Under the pieces are notes generated by a model. That model made no database searches. It saw only the letters and a program-made list of their open reading frames with translations, and had not been told where the DNA came from. A program made the position numbers and the translations under genes. Shown in pieces: positions 43,526 through 54,400 of a DNA stretch of 64,000 bases; the stretch's first letter is position 1, and every line of letters starts with the position of its first letter. Origin of the DNA: Chrysomallon squamiferum (Eukaryota > Mollusca > Gastropoda > Neomphalida > Peltospiridae); the NCBI GenBank assembly GCA_012295275.1, contig CM022674.1, forward strand, positions 17,146,237 to 17,210,236, read 5' to 3'.

Positions 43526-44089
43526 TTTTCATNNNNNNNNNNNNNNNNNNNNNNNNNNNNNNNNNNNNNNNNNNNNNNNNNNNNNNNNNNNNNNNNNNNN
43601 NNNNNNNNNNNNNNNNNNNNNNNNNNNNNNNNNNNNNNNNNNNNNNNNNNNNNNNNNNNNNNNNNNNNNNNNNNNNNNNNNNNNNNNNNNNNNNNNNNNN
43701 NNNNNNNNNNNNNNNNNNNNNNNNNNNNNNNNTTGGTACTTCAGTTCAGTTACTATTTTTATTTTGTGAATCAACTAACTTTAGTTCAATCTTCAGTTTA
43801 CATTTTTTCTATCAATTAACTGTTTCTTTAATTAATAGATGAAAATGAACAAATGGTGTTTGTCTATCACTTGTTACACATCCCATTTGTTGCATACCTA
43901 GTAGTAACAGCTGAAGTGTAATTAAGTCATTTCCAGTAATATTAGTGTAATAGTTACAGTGCTTTTCATTTTATTAATACAAAAATACAACTTTATATAT
44001 AGTAATAATAATAATAGAAAGAAAGAAAGAAAAAAGCTTAGGAAAATATCTTCTAGTACACAAAAGTAAAGATCCTAATTTTCATATAG

Positions 44090-44134
<45 letters not shown>

Positions 44135-44613
44135 ATCTGTTATATCTGGTATATCTGTTCTTGTTTTTAATAATTTGAGGCACTATAAATCATAGATAAA
44201 TTATTTTTTGAACTAAGATTGGATAAAACAAAATATGTTGATGATGATGATAAATAAATAAATAAAACATATCTTGAAGTATACATAATGTATTTAGGCT
44301 ATTTAATTGTATGTAAACAGCGTCATAAATTGTGGACTCTTACCTACAGTACCTTTCCCACATGGGTAGATTCTGAATGCGAAACAAAGATTTCAATTTG
44401 ACTTCCGATTTGTTCATGGTAGAGAAAATTATTTTATCACAGTTTTCACCTCCTCGTCTTCGGTCAAGTCATCAAGTTTTAGTTTCACCAGTTCTACTGG
44501 TTGGTAACAGTCTAGAGGGAACCAGTTGTCTGGGAGAGTTGGTGAACGTGGAAACTTCTTGAACGAAAGACATCGATGAACTCTGCATTTTATTATATAA
44601 TAAAAATAAGTAA

Positions 44614-44699
<86 letters not shown>

Positions 44700-47600
44700 A
44701 ACAGTTTAAAAAAAATGAAGTATGATATTAAGATATACGATAACGACAGACAAGGTTTTAAAACGTTAGGAAAAAAATATAAAAATAAGTAAAAATGAGG
44801 TGCAAAATATCGCAATCGAAAGTTATCGTTCTTGTACAATGTTTTCCTATTTACACTGTTTTTTTTTGTCTCTGTACATCATCACTGGAAACAAAAGCAG
44901 GTCTCCTCAGCAGTCGTCTTTGTTTTAATGTATTCAAATTTGTTTGGGTCATCTCCCTAAAATTTATTTTATACTGACATTTGTCTGTTTCAAAGTTGTA
45001 AAATGGTTGCCCAGCCAAGTACTTCAGTTCAAGAGTATATTGCAGACTTTCCTAAAATAAACACAATATGCTGTTTTATATAATATTATAGAACGTGTAA
45101 TGTGATATATCATATGATATATGTTATAGGTAATGTAATTTCAGGTGTGTGTCATGACGTGTAGTTCTTTGACTATGTATGAATGAGATATGTGATTATT
45201 TTTATTTGATAAATACTAATATATTAGAAACACAATGTTATAGGTATTAACATGAACATTTTAAACATCTCTTTCTTTCTGTCTTCTTACTTTTTTTAAA
45301 TTGATGCTTTATAAATTTTCATTTCTTTAAATATTAGTTATCTTTGCTACCTATAATATTGGTTATTGTAGATGTTTTATTATTTTGTTTTTTTAATTTT
45401 ATTTTTGAAGTAAGGAAACAAATAAATAAATAAATAGAACAAATAAAAAATAAAATAAAACAAATAAGATGTTTAAGAAGAAAGCAGTTCAACAATAAAA
45501 TAAAATGAATATTCACTGGTTCATAAGGCAAACAATTTCCAGAGTCTGCCTCAAAATACCAACACCACTGTGTGAGCTGTGTGAAGTTGTCTTCTTGTGC
45601 AGTGACATACGATGCTGTTGAGAGACGCTGAACTTTGACATCAACCACTCCCAGTTCCAAACAAACTAAAACTCTCATTAAGTGAAAATCAACAACAGTT
45701 GGAATGAAGTTACTGGCAAATGCAATAGAGAAATTCTTTGAAAATGAAAAAAAATGTGTGTATATCTGTCTATATATACGAGTGTAGATTATAGATATAG
45801 ATGTAAATTTTAATTAGTGGCACAAAAAAGTAATAGTAGAATTGTAATACGATTAACCCATAACATGTTTTCATATTGTTGTGTAGTAGTAAGTAATAAA
45901 AATAGTAAAAGAGTATACGTAAAACAAGAGAGGAAATCTTCTGAGATGTCATAATGTACTATTATTTTTCAAAATATTTTGAATACATACGTTTTCAAAA
46001 AGAGAAAAACTTAGGACATTGGTTAGATCAGGATCCAAGGAGGACTGAACTGGTGGCCAATACCTTCTCAAGGATGTACTCTGAAACAAAAGTAAAACTG
46101 CATTATCATATGTCACTGTTATTAAAACTTATACTTTACTTATTCCATGTTCATTTATCGCTTCTGGTTGTTTTTAATTCACCTCTATATTTCCTGTGTC
46201 TGACATCAGACTACAAAAGCTCTGCTCGATCATCTCATTCTCCACTATGTCAAAGTTGACCCATTTGTCACAAATCTCCATCTGCCACTGGTAATGTAGA
46301 TATCTTTGTGTGTGGGTATTTGAATGTATTACACAGTGACTCCATACACATTTCTCACAAAGCAGACCTTCTATTTCATTGCTGTAATTCATTATTTCAA
46401 GGCTGTCATTCACATCAAGTTGTTTCTGCTGTGAAAGTTGAGCTGGATGTGCTTTGACTTTGACATCAAGTTGTTTCTGCTGTGAAACTTGTACTGTATC
46501 TGCTTTGACTTTGACATCAAGTTGTTTCTGCTGAGAAACGTGTGCTGGATCTGCTTTCACTTTGACATCAAGTTGTTTCTGCTGTGAAACTTAATGTGGA
46601 TTTGCTTTGACTTTTACACGTAATTGTTCTTCCTGTGAAATTCGTGCTCTATCTCCTGTAACTTTCACGCCAAGTTTTTTCTTCTGTGCATCTTGTACTG
46701 GATAAGCTTTCCTCTTCATATCAAGTTGTTTCTGCTGTTTTTGAGACGGAACTCTATTAATTTTGACATCAAGCTGTTTTTGCCTTTATACCTGTTTTAG
46801 ATCTCCTTTTACTTTCAACCCAAGTTGTTTCTCTTCTAAATCTTCTATTGTATCTGCTGCGACTTTCCTGTCAAATTGTTCCTGTTCTGGAAGATCATCT
46901 TGGTAATACCACCCACTCGTTTCGAAGACGGCAATATCATCAAATTTATCAAAGTGAGATATACTTCTGAAATAAAATATAACAGTGAATCAGTGATTTC
47001 TCTTAAATCTTCCACATTTTCATCATTAAATATAACATTGACTGTTTTTCTATTTTTTAAATGCATTTTATATTGAATTAACAAAACTTTGGTAAATTTG
47101 TATCTATTTGTAAAATTCTATCCGCCAAGTATTCTACCTGTTTCTTGTACATGTTTAAATGCCTGAAAATAACATTATAAATATAAAATAGACAATCGAT
47201 ATTTAAAAAATAGTAAGTATAAAATAATCTTGCCACTTGCTTAAAAAAACAGAAAAATACAGAAATACATAGGGTTAGTTACCATCAGCATAGAATTGTA
47301 GTCTTAGTTATTAAACGTTGCAGAAAACTGAATGTGACACGATTATATTGTTTATCGTTACACTGACTTATTACACTATTATCTGCAGTTAGACATTTTT
47401 TCTCACCTTTGTTTTTTAGAAACTGCTTATAAAATTGTCATTTTCGTTATCTTATGTCAATATGCATGTTTTAGCAATAGCTGATCATATATACAAAAGC
47501 ACATACACACACTCACACTCACACAAACACACACACACGCACACACTTACTTTTTATACTGTATGTCCTTCATATAGCTACAAACACTTTTAGAAATAAC

Positions 47601-48418
47601 ACTTGTAGGCTGTGAGTTTAAGTCGAAAATGGAAGCTTTTCTTTTGTCTGCCTGTTTATTAGAATATGCCTCAAAATACTCATTAGTATTTTTGTGTCAG
47701 AGACTGTGACCTGAACAACATCCAGACAAACATAGACAATACATACATACATGTATATATAAACAATAAAAAACCCCATAAAAACACATATATGCAGACA
47801 TTTAATATAAGGAATTTTAATTTTACACTGTTTTAAAACATATTGTTTTATTCAATAATACTAACAAATCACAGATTTTATTCATATTGTGTGCAGTGGA
47901 TGATCTGCATATGGATCTGAGAAATAATTATTGTAAGTTGTGAAATTGAACAATTTAATCCTGAAGCAATCAGATTCCTTATGGAAAACGTCATAACACA
48001 TGTTAATGCTGGCCAATCAGTAATTTAAAAATCTCCCAAATCTGTGAGATCCGAAGCAGCCTTCATAACACTCGATGGACAATTTGAAGAAACTGAAGTC
48101 ATGGACTACCTAGGAGTGCTTATAATTAGGAACTAAATGTTTGAAGTTTATGATTTGTTAATATTTATAAAATAATAATTAAAATAACATTCATAATAAC
48201 AAATGTTACGCCAGCGGACTTTTGACTTATGTGCTTATGACGTCCCACCCAAACACACACACACAGCAACACATACACACACACACGCACACACACACAC
48301 ACACACTATAAGTGCCATCAATCTTATCTAGATTTTCTTATTAAGATAATTCAGCATACATTAATCAAGCCAATATATGTCATTATTTTCCCTTGCAACT
48401 ACTGAAAAACATTAAAGA

Positions 48419-48477
<59 letters not shown>

Positions 48478-51400
48478 TGAACAATAAGTATTAGAATAGT
48501 GAGAAATAACAACAACAGTAGTTTTAATAGTAGTAGTAATAATTATAGTAAAATAAATCAGAAAGATATAATAATAATGTTATATGTTGACTGTTCCATG
48601 AATAAAGTACAAAGTAACAGTACATATCACTTTAATAATTCTCTTTTGCTCATCATCAATAATATAAACTTACTTGTTTTATTCTTATATCATTTCAGCA
48701 AAGACTGATGAACGAGCGTCCCATATGAAAGGTATAATCTTATTTTATTTCATTGTAGTAGTTTTTTTTTACTTCTGTAAGATGTTAATTTATAAGAACG
48801 TAATCATTGTTACTTTTACACCATCTAAAACTGTGATATCATGGTATTGTCATTAAATTCTGATCAAGTAAATTATAGCAAATAACTGCTGCTTTATTTT
48901 AAAACTTCACATCTGATGACTAGTTAAAAATTATATTATCTGTATTTAAATAGTAAAATATATTTAAAAGGTGTTAATAATAGATATTATTTTGTTTTAA
49001 TGTTGTGATTCAGAGTCTACCAGGTCACAGTTAAACTCAGTTGACTGGAGAGTCTATGTTGAAACAAGAGCAGAAGAAAGAGGTGTAACACTTTTGAAAA
49101 AGAATGGTGTTGTGATTGTAGTAGGATGTCCAGGTTCAGGAAAGACAACTCTAGGTCTGAACATGATTAAACAGATAGAGAAAGAAGAAAAAATAGACTC
49201 TTACATCATGACTCATCACTCTGATTTCAAATGCATTCCTGTGTCTAAAGTTAAACCATGTATTGTTCTCATTGATGACATATTTGGTAAAACTAATCTT
49301 GTATTAGATTTTGTGTCGTGCTGGAAACAGCTATTTCCAGAGGTGCGGAGTCTTGTTAAAGATAAGCGTGTGAGATGTATTATTACTTTAAGAAAACAAA
49401 TATTTAGAGAAGTTATAGCCAATTTGAAGGAATTTGATCTTTTCAATGAAAATAATCTTCTTGACCTGCAGAACGATAAATGTTGTCTGAATTATGATGA
49501 GAAGTCGAAAATTCTAAACAAGTATCTGAAACAAAAGAATGTTACAATGAATGAATGGGATAAAGGGACAGTGATTTCCTGTTCATGTACAGAGTTAGGA
49601 TTTCCTCAGGTGTGTGTGTATTATGTTAATTCAAGTGATGCACAGAATAGAGGAGTTACGTTTTTTAAGAATCCTGTAGAATATCTCACACAACAACTGG
49701 AAGATTTGAAAAATGATAAATTACCTGGTTCACAGATAAAGTACCTGGTTCTACTGCTGATGTTGTTCCAGCAAGGCAGTTTCAGCATTGATTTACTGGA
49801 CCCATTTGAAAATAACTCTGACAGTCACATAATGAAATTAGTAAGACTGCTAGAGCAAGTCTGTCTGAGTCTGAAAAACACTGGTCTCACAGATATAAAG
49901 AAAACAGCTGATGAAATGTGTGGTACCTATCTGAAGTGTTCTGACAATAAATACACATTTATTCACCAGTCAGTGTTTGACTCATTGTTTCTGACGTTTT
50001 CATCACAGTTTCCAAAGAAAGCAGCAGAGTTGCTAGAAATATGTCCTGTCTCCATGTTGTTAGAATATGTTGTGACGCCTGGAGTGTCTAACAAAAGTCA
50101 CATTACAATGACTGTGAAATCTAACAGCTTTGATGTTCTTGCTCGGAGATTTACTGACTTGTTGGCATCAAGCAATGCCGAATACATTATTTCACATCCG
50201 TCATTGAAAGATGAAGAGTTTGTGAAGTATCTCACAGAGAAAAAATACTTTAATGATAAATTGTCTGAAATACTGCATCAACAACTACATAAAGATCAAC
50301 ATAAACATTTGTGTATATCATCTGTAAACGTAGACAATCTTGATGAAATATTTAGCTATATTTCATGTCTTCTTCATGATTATTCAAAATGTTCTATTTA
50401 CATGTATCTGGATACTAAAAAACATTTTGTATTTTCATCATCTGTTCAAAGTGAGTGTATTGTCAAGGGATTAAGAACATTGTCAATTTTTTTCTCTGAA
50501 TATCTGTGTAAAATGAAATTAACAAATCTGAAAAAAGAACTTTTGAGTATTTCTTGTTTGTTTGGTGATGAAGATGTTGTGAAAAAGTTGCTAAAATCAG
50601 GTGTTATTCCATCATTTGATACACTGACTGCAGCTGCTTGTTCCAAAACCGACAATACTACCATACTCAAAGAATTGTTACAGTGTGAAACAGAGATGAG
50701 ATCGCATGACTATTCAGATCTCTTATTTGCTTCTATTTGTTCAGGGAATATGAAGATTGCATGTCTATTAGCTGGAAAGATACAAAATGAGAAACACAAC
50801 AGTGAAATCAAGGAAAAAGCCATTAAACTGTTATTGGTTAGGTTCCATAGACAAGTAAGACTTGATTCAAGAAAATGGCATTTTGGAAAGTCGAAGACTT
50901 CTGAAGTTGTTGATGTAAGCCATCTTTTTAAAAAACTGGTTACCATTGATATAATAAACAAAATTAAACACATTGCTATTGTTGCTGCTTGTCAGAGTAA
51001 TTCTCGTGTTATAAAAGAAATAGTAAAACTGAAACCTGATTGTTTAAATGATGAGAACAGAGATAAAGTACTTTTAGCAGCAGCAGTATGGGGAGCCACT
51101 GACACAGTGAATTTTCTCATTGAGCAGAGATGTAATGATGGAGATGAGACCTGGAAGAAAAGTCAATTACTGAAAGTGGCAGTGATGTTTAACAGTGCAG
51201 ATATTGTTCAGTGTCTTCTTGAAAAAGGAGCTGATCCAAATGTTAATGTAGCTGTTAATCAGATATGGATTCAGTTGTTTAAAGAAGAAATGGAATTTGA
51301 ACTGTTGTTTGGTGTCAAAATTAATTTCGACATGTTGCCTTCATATACACCCCTCCATCTTTCAGTTCTCCGTGGTGACTTAGATATGATAAAATCACTA

Positions 51401-54400
51401 ATAAAGAAAAATGCTGATGTTAATGCAGTAAACACTGAGGGAAAAATTCCACTTCATGAAGCTGTAAATGCAGTGACACACAGGAGGGAAGTAGCTTTGT
51501 TGTTACTGAAAAATGGTGCTCATACCGATATAAGAGATTACAACAAGAATTCAGCATTGCACATAGCCTCTGAAATTGACATAGATGTTGTCAAAGAAGT
51601 AACAAAAAAGGGTGCTGAAATAAATGCAATTAACAGTGAACATAAAACTCCTCTTCATGTATCCTTGATATGTCACAGACCAGAAATAGCTTTATATTTA
51701 CTAAACCAAGGAGCTGATCCTCATTTAACAGACAGTGATAACAATTCTGTTTTACACTTAGCAGCTAAACATGGAAATGAAGAAATTGTGACAGCACTGA
51801 TTGAAAAAGGTGTTGATGTAAATGTAAAAAACAGGAAAGGTGAAAATCCTCTTTTTACAGCTCTGAATTATGACAAATTAGATTATTTAGATCTAGCGAT
51901 GTCTTCTGTTAAGACAAAAATAGCTTTGGTTTTACTTGATCATGGAGCTGACGGTAATCTGAAAAATGACAATTCTATTTTACACTTAGCAGCTAAATGT
52001 GGAAATGCAGAAATTGTGACAGCACTGATTGAAAAAGGTGTTGACGTTAATGTTAAGAACAGTCAAGGTAAAACTCCTCTTTTTACAGCTGTTGTGTTTC
52101 AGCATCACAAAATAGTTTTGTATTTACTAAAACAAGGAGCTGATCCTCATTTAAGAGACAATGATAACAATTCTGTTTTACACTTAGCAACCAAATGTGG
52201 AAATGCAGAAATTGTGATATCACTGATTGAAAAAGGTGTTGATGTTAATGTTAAGAACTGTCAAGGTGAAACTCCTCTTTTTACAGCTTTTAAGTTGAAG
52301 AAATACAAAATATGTTTGGATTTATTAAAACAAGGAGCTGATCCTAATTTAACAGACAATGATCACAATACTGTTTTACACTTGGCAGCTGAATATGGAA
52401 GTCTAGAAATTGTGACAGCACTGATTGAAAAAGGTGTTGATGTAAATATTAAGAACAGTGAAGGTGAAACTGCTCTTACTAAATTTCTGAAATTCAACAC
52501 ATTTTATTATCTTGAATATCCAACTATGTCCTTTGATGAGACAAACGTAGCTTTGGTTTTACTAAAACATGGAGCTGATCCTAATATAATAGATAATGAG
52601 AACAATTCAGTTTTAGACTTAGCAGCTAAAAGTGGAAACAAAGAAATTGTGACAGCACTGATTGAAAAAGGTGCTGATGTAAATGTTAAGAACAGAAAAG
52701 GTGAAACTCCTCTTTTTACAGCTTTTAAGTTGAAGAAATACAAAATATGTTTGGATTTATTAAAACAAGGAGCTGATCCTAATTTAACAGACAATGATCA
52801 CAATACTGTTTTACACTTGGCAGCTGAATATGGAAGTCTAGAAATTGTGACAGCACTGATTGAAAAAGGTGTTGATGTAAATGTTAAGAACAGAACAGGT
52901 GAAACTCCTCTTTTTACAGCTGTTGTGTTTCAGCATCACAAAATAGTTTTGTATTTACTACAACAAGGAGCTGATCCTCATTTAAGAGACAATGATAACA
53001 ATTCTGTTTTACACTTAGCAACCAAATGTCGAAATGCAGAAATTGTGAAAGCACTGATTGAAAAAGGTGTTGATGTAAATGTCAAGAACAGAGAAGGTGA
53101 AACTCCTCTTGTTACATTTCTGAAATACTACCGTTTAAATGTTTCTCGTTACAATCTACATGTGTCCTCTTATATACCAAAACTAGCTTTGTTTTTACTG
53201 GATCATGGAGCTGATCCTAATTTAACAGACAATGATAACAATACTGTTTTACACTTGGCAGCTAAATATGGAAGTCTAGAAATTGTGAAAGCACTGATTG
53301 AAAAAGGTGTTGATGTAAATGTTAAGAACAGAGAAGGTGAAACTCTCCTGTTTACATATCTGAAATACTACTATTTAGGTGATTGTCTTGACGATCTAGA
53401 TGAGTCCTCTTATATACCAAAACTAGTTTTCGTTTTACTGGAACATGGAGCTGATCCTAATTTAACAGACAATGATAACAATACTGTTTTACACTTTGCA
53501 GCTAAATGTGGAAATGCAGAAATTGTGACAGCACTGATTGAAAAAGGTGTTGATGTAAATGTTCAGAACAGAAAAGGTGAAACTGCTCTTTTTACAGCTT
53601 TTAAGTTGAAGAAATACAAAATATGTTTGGATTTATTAAAACAAGGAGCTGATCCTAATTTAACAGACAATCATAACAATTCTGTTTTATACTTGGCAGC
53701 TAAATGTGGAAATGCAGAAATTGTGACAGCACTGATTGAAAAAGGTGTTGATGTAAATGTTAAGAACAGAAAAGGTGAAACTCCTCTGTTTACATTTCTG
53801 AAATACTACTGTTTAAATGTTTCTCGTTACGATCTATATGTGTCCCCTTATACACCAAAACTAGCTTTGTTTTTACTGGATCATGGAGCTGATCCTAATT
53901 TAACAGACAATGATAACAATACTGTTTTACACTTGGCAGCTAAATATGGAAGTCTAGAAATTGTGAAAGCACTGATTGAAAAAGGTGTTGATGTAAATGT
54001 TAAGAACAGAGAAGGTGAAACTCCTCTTTGTACCTTTCTGAAAGATTACTGTATAAGTGTTTGTTGTTACGATCTAGATGTGTCCTCTAATATACCAAAA
54101 CTAGATTTGTTTTTACTGGAACATGGAGCTGATCCTAATTTAACAGACAATGATAACAATTCTGTTTTACACTTGGCAGCTGAAAGTGGAAATGCAGAAA
54201 TTGTGACAGCACTGATTGAAAAAGGTGTTGATGTAAATGTTCAGAACAGAAAAGGTGAAACTCCTCTTTTTACAGCTTTTAAGTTGAAGAAATACAAAAT
54301 AGGTTTGGATTTATTAAAACAAGGAGCTGATCCTAATTTAACAGACATTGATAACAATACTGTTTTACACTTGGCAGCTCAATCTGGAAATCTTGAAATA

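Larger units (their letters stand above)
44344..46966 (-). pseudogene. PARP12/ZC3HAV1-like WWE gene fragment, copy 1
   Basis: Minus-strand exons, phases agreeing: 46966-46183, 46080-45991, 45735-45517, 45051-44855 and 44582-44344. The first has nine 17-residue repeats (consensus QQKQLDVKVKADPAHVS) and a WWE segment YQWQMEICDKWVNFD. The third has VDFHLM..VQRLSTAS and a WWE start WCWYFEADSG. The fourth has the WWE end INFREMTQTN..RRLLRRPAF. The last has LPDNWFPLD and, in a shifted frame, IFSTMNKSEVKLKSLFRIQN, the start of a PARP catalytic domain. Breaks: TAA at 46788-46786 and 46593-46591, and one lost base near 44430. The rest of the catalytic domain is absent before the gap. Family members sense RNA or ADP-ribose in antiviral defence; this copy looks inactive. 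Confidence 0.75.
43751..47104 (+). repeat. 3.36-kb direct repeat, copy 1
   Basis: Nearly identical to 57728-61090 (offset 13,977 at the left end). Most differences are in homopolymer or microsatellite length. The copy starts 18 bp after gap 2. It contains minus-strand PARP12/ZC3HAV1-like exons. Confidence 0.95.

Noticed and set aside
43839..43925. Short exon reading ENEQMVFVYHLLHIPFVAYL after an AATAG acceptor
   Set aside because: It occurs in both repeat copies (also near 57816) and is open for only 28 codons; no partner exon with a matching phase could be found.
49094..49096. TTG as start of the large ankyrin protein
   Set aside because: The frame is open upstream to a splice acceptor at 49013 and encodes a conserved-looking lead-in, so the codon is internal.
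50446..50973. Minus-strand frames inside the STAND-ankyrin exon (also 49216-49446 and 52507-52794)
   Set aside because: Shadows of the strongly supported plus-strand exon.
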